Assembly (NCBI GenBank): GCA_049606855.1
Contig: JBMYVY010000006.1
Coordinates: 1-64,000 of the forward strand
Direction of reading: 5' to 3'
Length of the DNA: 64,000 bases
From: JBELHR01 sp049606855
GTDB lineage: Bacteria > Bacteroidota > Bacteroidia > Flavobacteriales > Flavobacteriaceae
A program made the position numbers and the translations under genes. Each line of letters opens with the position of its first letter. Positions within the stretch are counted from its first letter, which is position 1. Under the pieces are notes generated by a model. That model saw only the letters and a program-made list of their open reading frames with translations, did not search any database and was not told the origin of the DNA. Of the stretch, positions 12,089 through 21,470 are shown one piece after another.

Positions 12089-14263
12089 ATGAAAATTAGC
12101 CAACAACTCCTTATTATCGGATTTTTGATCTGTTCCATCTCCAGTTCTGCGCAAAATCAGAATCCAAGGATTTTTGTAAAGAAAATTGATGAAAACATTT
12201 CTTTGGATGGTAAATTAGACGAAACCGTTTGGTCACAAGCTGACGCCGCCGAGGACTTTTGGCAATATTTTCCAACAGATTCTATAAAATCTCCCAACAA
12301 AACAAGTCTTAAAATGCTCTATAATCAAGAGTTTTTATACCTCGGTATTGAAGCAAAAACGATTGGAAATGATTATGCAGTAACCTCTTTGAGACGAGAT
12401 TTTAGAGGAAGTACCAACGATAATATTTCATTCCTGTTTGATACTTTTTCCGATGGAACTAACGCCTATTTGTTCGGAGTTACTCCTCTTGGTGTAATGA
12501 GAGAATTACTCGTATCTGGTGGAGGGGCTGACTTTTCGTCATTCAACTCGAGTTGGGATATTAAATGGGACGCAAGAACCACCCAGATAGACGGCGGTTA
12601 TTTTATAGAAATAGCCATCCCTTTTAGTTCTTTAAAATTCCCGGAGGGGACCAAAACATGGAGATTTCAGACCTATAGATTTGACTTACAGTCCCAACAA
12701 AGGAGTATTTGGACAAATGTTCCTCAGAACCAAATTATGGCAAATCTTGCATTTTTTGGAACCATGGAGTTTGAGGAGACTCTAGGCAAAAACCCAACTC
12801 CTATCTACTTTATCCCATATGTAAATACCTTGTTCTCAAAAGATTTTGTGACAGGCAAATCAGATAATATTAATCTCGTTGGAGCCGATGCCAAAATAGC
12901 CGTTTCTAATGGATTAAATTTAGACCTAACTGTCAATCCAGATTTTTCAAATGTTGAAGTTGATAACATCGTAACAAATTTGACTCGTTTTGAGCTGTCT
13001 TTTCCAGAAAAAAGGCAGTTTTTTATAGAAAATTCAGACCTCTTTGCGAACTACGGATCTTCCGGGCAAGCCCAACCCTTTTTCTCTCGAAGAATTGGAA
13101 TCGTAAGAGACAGTCTTGGAAATAATTTAGAAAATCGCATCATAGGTGGTCTAAGGTTAAATGGAAAAATTGGTCAGAATTGGCGACTTGGAGCGATGAG
13201 TTTGCAATCCTCTTCAGAGGAAGAGCTGGGATTGCCCTCATATAATAATGCAATGTTTAGTTTACAGCGTCGTGTATTCAGTCGTTCCAATATTGGCTTT
13301 TTCATGGTCAATAAGCAAAGTGCAGATGATTACAATAGGGTCATTGGACTCGATTATGATTTAGCGACATCTGACAATACTTGGGTTGGTAAAATATATT
13401 TTCACAAGTCCTTTGAGGAAGAAGGTGGCCCTGATGACTTTTCAACTCAAATATTGATGAATTACAATTCAAGAAATTGGAATTTTAGTACGGATTGGAT
13501 GTATGTGGGTAGCGATTTCGAAGCAGATTTAGGTTTTGTTCCGAGAAAAGGAGTTTTCAAGAATGCCAATTCAGCAGCCTACACCATCTATCCAAAAAAT
13601 GGACCTGTTAATACCCATACCATAGCTTTATTCAATGAAAATTTTTTCAAACCTGAATTGGATTGGAAAAACACAGATGAAAGCTATGTGTTGGCTTATG
13701 AAGGACAATTGAGAAATCAATCGCAAATCGGATTAGAGGTCAGTAGAAATTCAATATTTCTAATTGACGATTTTGATCCATCACGGGGTGGTTTTGAGCC
13801 ATTACCTGGCAACACCACCTACAATTTTTCTCAAGTAAATTTGATTTATCAAACCAACAATGCCAATCTTTTTACCTTTCAAGGAGAAACGAGTTATGGA
13901 GAATTTTTTAATGGTACCAAATATTCAATTCGCGGAACTTTCGGATACAGATTCCAACCCATAGCTAATGTAAGCTTGTTAACTAGTTACGATTATATTG
14001 AACTTCCGGAGCCCTATGCTCAAACCGGTTTGATTCTCATAAGCTCCAAAATCGATTTAACCTTTACAAAAAATCTTTTTTGGTCTACTTTGATACAATT
14101 TAGTAATCAACAAGAAAACTTAGGAATAAACTCCAGACTTCAATGGAGGTTTGCGCCTATGTCGGATTTCTTTTTGGTTTATAACGACAGTTACCAAACA
14201 GATTTATGGGCCCCTAAATACCGAAGTATCAATCTAAAATTATCCTACTGGTTAAATATTTAA
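12089..14263 (+). CDS. DUF5916 protein with an N-terminal carbohydrate-binding family 9-like domain
   Basis: 724 residues with a signal peptide (MKISQQLLIIGFLICSISSSAQ). Residues about 30-225 form a CBM9-like beta-sandwich (SLDGKLDETVWSQADAAEDFW, then IEIAIPFSSLKF), followed by a long beta-rich DUF5916 region ending in alternating hydrophobic strands (NLKLSYWLNI), which looks like an outer-membrane barrel. Proteins of this layout are common in Bacteroidota and probably sit in the outer membrane, but their substrate is unknown. The gene starts 35 bases after the MobA-like gene and may be on the same transcript. There is no adjacent polysaccharide utilisation locus. Confidence 0.85.
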   Translation: MKISQQLLIIGFLICSISSSAQNQNPRIFVKKIDENISLDGKLDETVWSQADAAEDFWQYFPTDSIKSPNKTSLKMLYNQEFLYLGIEAKTIGNDYAVTSLRRDFRGSTNDNISFLFDTFSDGTNAYLFGVTPLGVMRELLVSGGGADFSSFNSSWDIKWDARTTQIDGGYFIEIAIPFSSLKFPEGTKTWRFQTYRFDLQSQQRSIWTNVPQNQIMANLAFFGTMEFEETLGKNPTPIYFIPYVNTLFSKDFVTGKSDNINLVGADAKIAVSNGLNLDLTVNPDFSNVEVDNIVTNLTRFELSFPEKRQFFIENSDLFANYGSSGQAQPFFSRRIGIVRDSLGNNLENRIIGGLRLNGKIGQNWRLGAMSLQSSSEEELGLPSYNNAMFSLQRRVFSRSNIGFFMVNKQSADDYNRVIGLDYDLATSDNTWVGKIYFHKSFEEEGGPDDFSTQILMNYNSRNWNFSTDWMYVGSDFEADLGFVPRKGVFKNANSAAYTIYPKNGPVNTHTIALFNENFFKPELDWKNTDESYVLAYEGQLRNQSQIGLEVSRNSIFLIDDFDPSRGGFEPLPGNTTYNFSQVNLIYQTNNANLFTFQGETSYGEFFNGTKYSIRGTFGYRFQPIANVSLLTSYDYIELPEPYAQTGLILISSKIDLTFTKNLFWSTLIQFSNQQENLGINSRLQWRFAPMSDFFLVYNDSYQTDLWAPKYRSINLKLSYWLNI

Positions 14264-14295
14264 AGTATTGTTTATCTTTATGTTAAAGAAAAGAC

Positions 14296-15837
14296 ATGAA
14301 GAAAACCTTATTAAAATATTTAGTTTTCCCATTAATTGGAATCACCCTATTATTCCAAGGAGCCATTTTTGTTATCAACATGAGCCTACCTGGTATCTTG
14401 GAAGACAACCTTGACGAAACCTTTGAATTGGGATTTAATACCATAGACTTCTCTTTCTGGAAAAGATCTATTGAAATTTCAGATTTAAAAATCAATACAA
14501 ATCCACAGCAAGTAAAACTAAAATCAACTCTAGAGGGGGAAATTAAAACCATCCTTATCTCGGAGGTAAGCGTTTTTAAGTTACTTTTTAAAAAACAAAT
14601 CAAAACAGGTTTAGTGAGTATCATTGAACCCAATTTGCAAATTCTAAACACCGATGTAGAAAAAAGAACAGTCACGAATTCTAAAACGCTGAATGAGTTT
14701 TTCAAGGACTTTTTCCACAGTATAGAGGTAAATAACATTGAACTTAAAGATGGTTTAGTAAAATCCGTTGATCTTGAAACCAATGCAACAAGTTTTTATT
14801 GTGAGCATATCAATTTTGAAATTACTGAAGTCACCATTGATTCTTTAAAAGTAACTAACCCACTACCATTTGAATTCAATACGTTTAAAATTCGCGTCGG
14901 CTCCTTGTATGGTGATTTAGGAGAATTATATCGCATTGAAGTCGATTCCTTTGCCTCGAGCAATAACACTTTGTTAATTGATAACTTAAAATTAAGTCCA
15001 TCCGTAAGCAAGAGTGAATTTGAGTCAAAAATTAAGGTGGAACAGGATTATATTACTGCAACAGTGGATTCCATTCGAATGGACAAAGCTTCTTGGAGTT
15101 TCATAGATGACAATCTTCTAATTGCAGCAGACAATTTAGAATTAAGTCAGGCTGATATCAGTTTTTATAGAAATAAGGAATTACCTGATGACAACAAAAC
15201 CAAACAGCTTTATTCCAAACTATTAAGAGAGCTTCCCTTTTTATTGAACATCAATAATTTAACCATTTTAGATACCAACTTGACTATTGAAGAACACCGT
15301 CCTAAAAAAGAGGATACAGGTCAAATTTACATTCGAGAAATCTTCGGAAAAGGTCAGCATTTATCAAACTTAAACTATCAAGAAGATGATGTGCCATTTG
15401 AGCTTCAAATGACCGCAAAATTCTTTGACAATGCCGATTTAGAGGCAAATTTTTCACTCTTAGTTAGAGACCCCAAAGATTCTTATAATTTGACTGGAGC
15501 TTTAAGAAAATTTGACATGAGTAAAATGAATGCCTATACCATACCAAATATGGGTGTAGGAATTGAAGGATACCTCCATGAAATCGTATTCGACATTCAC
15601 GGAGATGACGATGGAGCGAAAGGGAATATTTCAACAAGTTATGAGGATCTCAAAATTGCTGTTTATAATGAAAATCTCAAAAAGCGTAAGCTTGTTAGCG
15701 CAGCTGGAAATTGGATTGTTAAGGGAGAAATTGAAAATGAAACTGTAGAAGTTGAAGTTGAACGTAACAAGAAAAAATCAATGTTCAACAACATTATTAA
15801 GTGCTTTATTGCTGCATTAAAAAAAGAGGCTATTTAA
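14296..15837 (+). CDS. AsmA/DUF748-like membrane-anchored protein
   Basis: 513 residues. One N-terminal membrane helix (LLKYLVFPLIGITLLFQGAIF) leads into a long periplasmic region of repeating beta strands with pattern I-x-N-L-x-L, such as RSIEISDLKIN and LLIDNLKLSP. This resembles AsmA-like repeats, which form long grooves for lipid transport between membranes. The C-terminus is basic and ends in a hydrophobic helix (SMFNNIIKCFIAALKKEAI). The family call is from repeat pattern only, and partner genes are not visible. It is followed by the tRNA-Asn copy 2 region on the other strand. Confidence 0.6.
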   Translation: MKKTLLKYLVFPLIGITLLFQGAIFVINMSLPGILEDNLDETFELGFNTIDFSFWKRSIEISDLKINTNPQQVKLKSTLEGEIKTILISEVSVFKLLFKKQIKTGLVSIIEPNLQILNTDVEKRTVTNSKTLNEFFKDFFHSIEVNNIELKDGLVKSVDLETNATSFYCEHINFEITEVTIDSLKVTNPLPFEFNTFKIRVGSLYGDLGELYRIEVDSFASSNNTLLIDNLKLSPSVSKSEFESKIKVEQDYITATVDSIRMDKASWSFIDDNLLIAADNLELSQADISFYRNKELPDDNKTKQLYSKLLRELPFLLNINNLTILDTNLTIEEHRPKKEDTGQIYIREIFGKGQHLSNLNYQEDDVPFELQMTAKFFDNADLEANFSLLVRDPKDSYNLTGALRKFDMSKMNAYTIPNMGVGIEGYLHEIVFDIHGDDDGAKGNISTSYEDLKIAVYNENLKKRKLVSAAGNWIVKGEIENETVEVEVERNKKKSMFNNIIKCFIAALKKEAI

Positions 15838-15886
15838 AAAATTCAAAGGCTCGAAAATCTAAACTACTTATAATCAAGGATATAAA

Positions 15887-15921
15887 AAAACGGTCACACT
15901 ACTCTAGTGTAACCGTTTTAT
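15887..15921 (-). terminator. Intrinsic terminator of tRNA-Asn copy 2
   Basis: Arms AACGGTCACACT and AGTGTAACCGTT pair with one mismatch around a short loop (about 15890-15918). The minus strand continues with a T-rich tract, as expected for the tRNA transcript. The plus strand also has TTTTA after the stem, so it may also end transcription of the AsmA-like gene. Confidence 0.6.
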
Positions 15922-15931
15922 GGTTGTGAAG

Positions 15932-16005
15932 CTCCCCCTCAAGGACTCGAACCTTGGACCCTCTGATTAACAGTCAGATGCTCTAACCAACTGAGCTAAG
16001 GAGGA
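15932..16005 (-). tRNA. tRNA-Asn (GTT), copy 2
   Basis: Identical 74-base tRNA sequence to copy 1, anticodon GTT in loop CTGTTAA. The bases after the discriminator read CTTCAC, so CCA is not encoded here, which is the usual state in Bacteroidota. Copy 2 has its own terminator and lacks any adjacent recombinase gene. Confidence 0.95.
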
Positions 16006-16015
16006 ATTTGCGAGG

Positions 16016-16024
16016 GCAAAGATA
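16016..16024 (-). promoter_or_regulatory. Promoter -7 box of tRNA-Asn copy 2
   Basis: The minus strand reads TATCTTTGC, the TAnnTTTG consensus, ending 11 bases before the tRNA. Confidence 0.6.
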
Positions 16025-16099
16025 GTACAAATTCATTCTTGCACAAACAAATAATTGAAAAAAATAAACTTTTTTAAACCAATAAATCAGTATGAAAAA

Positions 16100-16130
16100 T
16101 TGTCCATTTACTAAAACGTTGTAAATTTGC
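16100..16130 (+). promoter_or_regulatory. Promoter of the 2-oxoglutarate dehydrogenase operon
   Basis: TTG at 16100-16102 and TAAATTTGC at 16122-16130 are 19 bases apart, an excellent fit to the Bacteroidota -33/-7 promoter. Transcription would start about 30 bases before the sucA ATG (16168). Confidence 0.65.
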
Positions 16131-16167
16131 TTGAACATAAGCTTAAGCACACAGTATTACTGACTAT

Positions 16168-18903
16168 ATGGATAAATTTTCATTCCTAAATGCGGTTCAT
16201 ACCGAATACATATCGGATCTGTATGAACAATATCAATCGAACCCAGATGCTGTCGAACCTAGTTGGAGAAGTTTCTTTCAAGGTTATGACCTTGCCAACG
16301 AGGATTATCCTTTGGGCAATGAATCAGAAACAAAACAAGAAATTCCCTCTCATGTAAAAAAGGAATTTCAAGTAATTGATTTAATCAATGGGTACAGAAC
16401 TAGAGGGCATTTATTTACAAAAACCAACCCGGTAAGAAATAGAAGAACTTACACTCCCACTTTAGAGCTTAAAAACTTTGGATTGAGTGAAGCTGACTTA
16501 GATAGTGAGTTCGATGCTGGAGAAATTCTTGGAATTGGGAGATCTACTCTTAGAGATATTCTTGAAAATTTAGAGCGCATTTATTGTGATTCCATTGGGG
16601 TGGAATATATGTATATCCGAAAACCTGAAGAAATTAAGTGGTGGCAAGAGAAGCTCAATCAAAATGACAACCACCCTAATTATTCCGATGATGCAAAAAA
16701 ATACATTTTAGGAAAATTAAATCAAGCCGTTACTTTTGAAAACTTTTTGCAGACCAAATATGTTGGCCAAAAACGTTTTTCTTTAGAAGGAGGAGAAACT
16801 TTAATCCCTGCCTTGGCAACTATTTTGAGAGATGCTGTAGAAGATTACGGAGTTCGAGAAGTTGTTTTAGGAATGGCTCATAGGGGTCGTCTAAACACTT
16901 TGACTAATATTTTCAAGAAACCAATTAGACATCTATTTAGCGAATTTGAAGGAAAGGATTTTGAAGATCAAACTATTGATGGAGATGTAAAATACCACCT
17001 TGGACTTACCATGAGTAAGACCTTGAAAGATGGCAAAAGCATCAAAATGAATTTGGTCCCAAACCCTTCTCACCTTGAGACTGTTGGGCCAGTAACAGAA
17101 GGAATTGTTCGGGGAAAAATAGATCGAAAATACGATGGAGATAATTCGAAAATTATCCCGATAATTGTGCATGGTGATGCAGCAATTGCTGGTCAAGGAG
17201 TTGTTTATGAAGTAACTCAAATGTCACAATTAAATGGATATAAAACAGGGGGTACAATTCACCTTGTTGTGAATAATCAAGTTGGATTTACAACCAATTA
17301 CCTCGATGGAAGGTCATCAACCTATTCAACAGATGTTGCAAAGGTAACCTTGTCTCCGGTACTGCACGTAAATGCTGACGATGCTGAGGCTGTTTGTCAT
17401 GCTGTTGAATTGGCATTGGATTACAGAATGAAATTTGGCCGTGACGTCTTTATTGATTTATTGGGGTATAGAAAATACGGGCACAATGAAGGTGATGAGC
17501 CAAGATTCACCCAGCCTGTACTTTACAAGGCTATTGCCAAACATGCAAATCCACTTGAAATTTATATTGAAAAGCTACAAAAAGAGGGGGTTATTGATTC
17601 AAACTATGCAGAGGGCATAAAAGTAGAATTCAAAAACTTTTTAGAAGAAGAATACAACAAGTCAAAAGAAGATGAAGTTTCTAGAGTAAGACCTTTTATG
17701 GAATCTACTTGGGCTGATTTCGTAAGGGAAAAGTTGGTAGACATGCTCAAACCGGTCGACACAACCTATCCTAAAAAAGAACTTGAAAATATTGCAAAAT
17801 CAATTTCTACAGTTCCTAAAGGTGTAAAATTCGTTCGTAAAGCTGAACGAATTCTCAAAGGAAGAGAGAAAATGATCTCTGAAGATCGATTAGATTGGGG
17901 AATGGCTGAAAGTTTAGCATACGGATCACTATTGGAAGAGGGCTATTCGGTAAGAATCTCTGGACAAGATGTAGAACGTGGAACTTTTTCCCACAGACAT
18001 GCGATAATGAGAGATGAGATTTCTGAAAATAGAATCAATTTGCTCAATGAAAACCCAAAAAACAAAGGCGAAGCTTATGTTTATAACTCGTTATTATCTG
18101 AATATGGTGTATTAGGTTTTGATTACGGTTATGCCATGGCAAATCCAAAAACCTTAACAATCTGGGAAGCTCAGTTTGGTGATTTTTCTAACGGAGCACA
18201 GATTATGTTTGATCAATATATTTCTGCTGCCGAAGATAAGTGGAAGCTTCAAAATGGAATTGTGTGTTTATTGCCTCATGGGTACGAAGGACAAGGTTCT
18301 GAGCATTCATCGGCAAGAATTGAACGTTATTTACAATTATGCGCAGAGGATAATATGACCATTGCAAATTGTACAACGCCAGCGAATTTTTACCACCTTT
18401 TAAGAAGGCATATGAAACGTAAAAGTCGTAAGCCATTAATTGTTTTTACTCCAAAGAGTCTGTTAAGGTTACCACGTGCAGTAAGTACGATGGAAGAATT
18501 AGCAACTGGTGGTTTCCAAGAAATTATTGATGATGAACAGGTGAAAAAAGCAAAGATCAAAAAGCTTGTCTTTACTTCAGGAAAATTCTATTATGATTTA
18601 TTAGAAGAAAGAGAGCGTTTAGAGCGCGAAGATATTGCCTTTGTCAGAGTGGAACAATTATTCCCATTACACGAGGAGAAAATAAGTGAAATAATCGCAG
18701 GGTATAAAAATGCTAAACACTTTGTTTGGGCTCAGGAAGAACCAAGAAACATGGGTGCTTGGAGTTTTATGCTTGAGCGTTTGACAGAAGTGCCTTTGGA
18801 GGTCGTCTCTAGAAAGCGATATTCTGTTCCGGCTGCTGGATCAACAGCCCGATTTAAAAAACGCCATCAGGCAGTACTTGATCAAATATTTAACAATAAT
18901 TAA
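16168..18903 (+). CDS. sucA: 2-oxoglutarate dehydrogenase E1 component
   Basis: 911 residues (E. coli SucA has 933). E1 decarboxylates 2-oxoglutarate with thiamine diphosphate and transfers the succinyl group to the lipoyl domain of E2 in the TCA cycle. The short N-terminal FLNAVHTEYISDLYEQYQ segment that contacts E2, the RGRLNTLTNIFKKP motif, the HGDAAIAGQGVVYE thiamine-diphosphate region and the C-terminal WAQEEPRNMGAW motif are all present. It is followed after 42 bases by the E2 gene. The E3 subunit is not in the window, as usual. Confidence 0.98.
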   Translation: MDKFSFLNAVHTEYISDLYEQYQSNPDAVEPSWRSFFQGYDLANEDYPLGNESETKQEIPSHVKKEFQVIDLINGYRTRGHLFTKTNPVRNRRTYTPTLELKNFGLSEADLDSEFDAGEILGIGRSTLRDILENLERIYCDSIGVEYMYIRKPEEIKWWQEKLNQNDNHPNYSDDAKKYILGKLNQAVTFENFLQTKYVGQKRFSLEGGETLIPALATILRDAVEDYGVREVVLGMAHRGRLNTLTNIFKKPIRHLFSEFEGKDFEDQTIDGDVKYHLGLTMSKTLKDGKSIKMNLVPNPSHLETVGPVTEGIVRGKIDRKYDGDNSKIIPIIVHGDAAIAGQGVVYEVTQMSQLNGYKTGGTIHLVVNNQVGFTTNYLDGRSSTYSTDVAKVTLSPVLHVNADDAEAVCHAVELALDYRMKFGRDVFIDLLGYRKYGHNEGDEPRFTQPVLYKAIAKHANPLEIYIEKLQKEGVIDSNYAEGIKVEFKNFLEEEYNKSKEDEVSRVRPFMESTWADFVREKLVDMLKPVDTTYPKKELENIAKSISTVPKGVKFVRKAERILKGREKMISEDRLDWGMAESLAYGSLLEEGYSVRISGQDVERGTFSHRHAIMRDEISENRINLLNENPKNKGEAYVYNSLLSEYGVLGFDYGYAMANPKTLTIWEAQFGDFSNGAQIMFDQYISAAEDKWKLQNGIVCLLPHGYEGQGSEHSSARIERYLQLCAEDNMTIANCTTPANFYHLLRRHMKRKSRKPLIVFTPKSLLRLPRAVSTMEELATGGFQEIIDDEQVKKAKIKKLVFTSGKFYYDLLEERERLEREDIAFVRVEQLFPLHEEKISEIIAGYKNAKHFVWAQEEPRNMGAWSFMLERLTEVPLEVVSRKRYSVPAAGSTARFKKRHQAVLDQIFNNN

Positions 18904-18945
18904 AATTTAAGGCCCTAATCAGGCAACATTATAAAAATTACGACC

Positions 18946-20157
18946 ATGATTTTAGAAATGAAAGTTCCATCACCAGGAGAGTCAATTACAGAAGTAGAAA
19001 TTGCGACTTGGCTTGTAGAAGATGGTGATTATGTGGAAAAAGATCAACCTATTGCAGAGGTAGATTCTGATAAAGCAACTTTAGAGCTTCCTGCAGAAGA
19101 AAGCGGGGTTATTACACTAAAAGCGGAAGAAGGTGATGCTGTTGCGGTTGGTGCAGTTGTATGCTTAATTGATATGGAGGCAGCGAAACCTGAGGGGGCT
19201 GTAGATGCTCCAAAAGCGAAAAAAGCTGAAGCTAATAGCCCAAGCCCTACTCCAGCAAAAGAAGCTCCTAAAACAAGCTATGCGACCGGAACTCCATCTC
19301 CAGCTGCAAAGAAAATTCTAGATGAAAAAGGTATTTCTCCAGCTGAAGTTTCTGGAACTGGAAAAGAAGGAAGGATAACGAAAGAAGATGCAATTCAAGC
19401 AATTCCATCAATGGGTACACCAGCGGGTGGATCGAGAGGCTCTGAACGCAAGAAACTTTCGATGTTACGTCGAAAAGTTGCAGAACGCTTAGTTTCTGTC
19501 AAAAACGAAACAGCAATGTTAACTACATTTAATGAAGTTAATATGAAACCTATCTTCGATTTACGTGCTGAATTTAAAGAAGACTTCAAATCGAGACATG
19601 GTGTTGGTTTAGGATTTATGAGTTTCTTTACCCTAGCGGTAGTTAGAGCTCTCAAAATGTATCCTGATGTGAACTCAATGATTGATGGAGATTATAAGAT
19701 TTCTCATGACTTTCAAGATATTTCCATTGCTGTATCAGGTCCAAAAGGACTTATGGTTCCTGTAATTAGAAATGCTGAAAATTTGAGTTTTAGAGGAGTA
19801 GAAAGCGAAGTAAAACGCTTGGCTATTCGCGCTCGTGATGGACAGATTACGGTAGATGAAATGACTGGTGGAACTTTTACAATCACTAACGGTGGTGTAT
19901 TTGGTTCTATGATGTCCACTCCAATTATCAACCCACCACAATCAGGAATTCTTGGAATGCATAATATCGTTGAGCGTCCAATGGCGGTTGATGGTCAAGT
20001 AGTCATTTTACCAATGATGTATGTAGCCTTGTCTTATGACCATCGAATTATTGACGGAAAAGAATCTGTCGGATTCCTTGTTGCTGTTAAAGAGGCTTTA
20101 GAAAATCCGGTCGAGATTTTAATGAATAATGATCCCAAAAAAGCTTTGGAGTTATAA
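18946..20157 (+). CDS. sucB: Dihydrolipoyllysine-residue succinyltransferase (E2 of 2-oxoglutarate dehydrogenase)
   Basis: 403 residues. N-terminal lipoyl domain with the lipoylated lysine in EVDSDKATLEL (Lys 43), a flexible Ala/Pro/Lys linker (about 80-120), the E3/E1-binding domain (SPAAKKILDEKGISPAEV) and a C-terminal acyltransferase domain with the catalytic SYDHRIIDG motif (His about 366, Asp about 370). It makes succinyl-CoA in the TCA cycle and forms the core of the complex. Co-transcribed with sucA; a strong terminator follows at once. Confidence 0.97.
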   Translation: MILEMKVPSPGESITEVEIATWLVEDGDYVEKDQPIAEVDSDKATLELPAEESGVITLKAEEGDAVAVGAVVCLIDMEAAKPEGAVDAPKAKKAEANSPSPTPAKEAPKTSYATGTPSPAAKKILDEKGISPAEVSGTGKEGRITKEDAIQAIPSMGTPAGGSRGSERKKLSMLRRKVAERLVSVKNETAMLTTFNEVNMKPIFDLRAEFKEDFKSRHGVGLGFMSFFTLAVVRALKMYPDVNSMIDGDYKISHDFQDISIAVSGPKGLMVPVIRNAENLSFRGVESEVKRLAIRARDGQITVDEMTGGTFTITNGGVFGSMMSTPIINPPQSGILGMHNIVERPMAVDGQVVILPMMYVALSYDHRIIDGKESVGFLVAVKEALENPVEILMNNDPKKALEL

Positions 20158-20160
20158 TAA

Positions 20161-20188
20161 AAAAAGCCGCTTTCGAGCGGCTTTTTTT
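20161..20188. terminator. Bidirectional intrinsic terminator between sucB and the aspartic protease gene
   Basis: Perfect 11-base arms AAAAAGCCGCT and AGCGGCTTTTT with a TTCG loop, followed by T-tracts on both strands. It ends both sucB (plus) and the convergent gene at 20187-20639 (minus). Confidence 0.88.
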
Positions 20189-20639
20189 ATTTGTAAATCT
20201 TCGTTTTTAAAAATAATCGAAGTTTTTTATAATCGATTACTCCATCTCCCTTTTTCAATACATCTGCTCCAATAATACCTTTTATTGGGGAAACTCCTGC
20301 CTTTGCCAGAGCTCCATTTACATGACTCAAATCTAACAACACCAGATTCATATTCTTCCATTTCCAAGACCCAATTTTTAATATGTTGTCATGGGAAAAA
20401 TGCCCTTCCATCTCGGAGTTTCCAGCTCCTGCAGCAACCAAAGTCTCCTCAGAGGGAACTACTCCTAACTCTTCTACAAAGTCAATTCCAATGCAGGTTG
20501 CACTGGCTCCAGTATCCAGTATAAAAGATGATGGGACACCATTTAAGACCACCTCAACTTCCAGGTGATTGGTTGGCAGGGGATTTAATTTGGTCCAATG
20601 ATAATCCTTCTTCTTTAAAAACTCTTTTAATGACGACAT
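20187..20639 (-). CDS. Retropepsin-like aspartic protease
   Basis: 150 residues. The catalytic motif FILDTGASATCIG (about 38-50) and the downstream hydrophobic-hydrophobic-Gly pattern GIIGADVL (about 121-128) are those of clan AA single-domain proteases that act as dimers. There is no signal peptide, so it appears cytoplasmic. Bacterial members are widespread in Bacteroidota with unknown substrates. It is divergent from tatD with 34 bases between the starts, so the promoters overlap. Confidence 0.85.
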   Translation of the reverse strand: MSSLKEFLKKKDYHWTKLNPLPTNHLEVEVVLNGVPSSFILDTGASATCIGIDFVEELGVVPSEETLVAAGAGNSEMEGHFSHDNILKIGSWKWKNMNLVLLDLSHVNGALAKAGVSPIKGIIGADVLKKGDGVIDYKKLRLFLKTKIYK

Positions 20640-20646
20640 ATTTAGT

Positions 20647-20654
20647 TAATTTTG
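20647..20654 (+). promoter_or_regulatory. Promoter -7 box of the TatD-like gene
   Basis: TAATTTTG matches TAnnTTTG and lies 18 bases before the ATG at 20673. Confidence 0.5.
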
Positions 20655-20672
20655 CGCTTAAGAAACAAACCT

Positions 20673-21437
20673 ATGAAATTTGTAGATACCCATACCCATT
20701 TATATGTAGAACAATTCGATGAAGATCGAAAAGAAGTTATTCAAAAGGCAATTGATGCAGGAGTAGATCAATTTTATTTACCTGCAATTGATAAATCTTA
20801 CCACCAAGCAATGCTTACTACGAAAAAGCTCTTTCCGAATAAGATTAAACTAATGACTGGGCTTCACCCTTGTCATGTTACAAAAGATTTTCATAGTGAA
20901 CTAGAATTCGTTAGAGAACAGGCTAAATCTAGAGATTATATTGCTATCGGGGAAATTGGAATCGATCTGTATTGGGACAAAACCTTATTAAAAGAACAAC
21001 AGGAAGCTTTCAAAGCTCAAATTCAAATTTCAAAAAATCACCATCTTCCTATTGCCATACATTGTAGAGATGCTTTCGATGAAGTGTTCGAAGTACTGCA
21101 AGATGAATTTGATGAAAATTTAAAAGGTGTTTTCCACTGTTTTACTGGAAATTTGGAACAAGCTAAAAAAGCAATTTCATATAATTTACATTTAGGAATC
21201 GGTGGAGTTGCCACTTTTAAAAACGGTAAAATTGACAAGTTCTTAAATCAAATCCCGCTCGAACATATACTTTTAGAGACCGACGCTCCCTATCTCGCTC
21301 CAACCCCATATAGGGGAAAGCGCAATGAAAGTGCCTACATTCCACTAATCGCAGATAAACTCAGTGATATCTATCAAATTTCCGTTGAAGATATTGCTTT
21401 GCAAACCACTAAAAACGCGCTTGACCTATTTGAATAA
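20673..21437 (+). CDS. TatD-family metal-dependent hydrolase
   Basis: 254 residues from ATG 20673 (MKFVDTHTHLYVEQF); the upstream in-frame start at 20652 would put the start beyond the promoter. Metal ligands of this TIM-barrel family are visible: DTHTH (about 5-9), GEIGIDLYW (Glu about 92), HCRDAF (His about 127), FHCFTG (His about 152) and the late LLETDAPYL aspartate. Members are deoxyribonucleases or phosphatases in DNA repair and turnover. Length is normal. Ends in a bidirectional terminator shared with glyS. Confidence 0.92.
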   Translation: MKFVDTHTHLYVEQFDEDRKEVIQKAIDAGVDQFYLPAIDKSYHQAMLTTKKLFPNKIKLMTGLHPCHVTKDFHSELEFVREQAKSRDYIAIGEIGIDLYWDKTLLKEQQEAFKAQIQISKNHHLPIAIHCRDAFDEVFEVLQDEFDENLKGVFHCFTGNLEQAKKAISYNLHLGIGGVATFKNGKIDKFLNQIPLEHILLETDAPYLAPTPYRGKRNESAYIPLIADKLSDIYQISVEDIALQTTKNALDLFE

Positions 21438-21470
21438 AAAAAACCTCCACTAATGGAGGTTTTTTTTATT
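21438..21470. terminator. Bidirectional terminator between tatD and glyS
   Basis: AAACCTCCA and TGGAGGTTT arms (21441-21449, 21454-21462) with a CTAA loop and T-tracts on both strands serve the convergent genes. Confidence 0.88.

Larger units (their letters stand above)
15931..16024. repeat. 94-bp perfect direct repeat, copy 2 (tRNA-Asn with promoter box)
   Basis: Identical to 8621-8714 and in the same orientation. Recombination between the copies would delete the intervening 7.3 kb including the M24 peptidase, XdhC operon, DUF5916 and AsmA-like genes. Confidence 0.9.

Noticed and set aside
14283..14783. 166-residue minus-strand ORF
   Set aside because: It is the antisense shadow of the AsmA-like gene at 14296-15837, with no family match and shadow-type composition.
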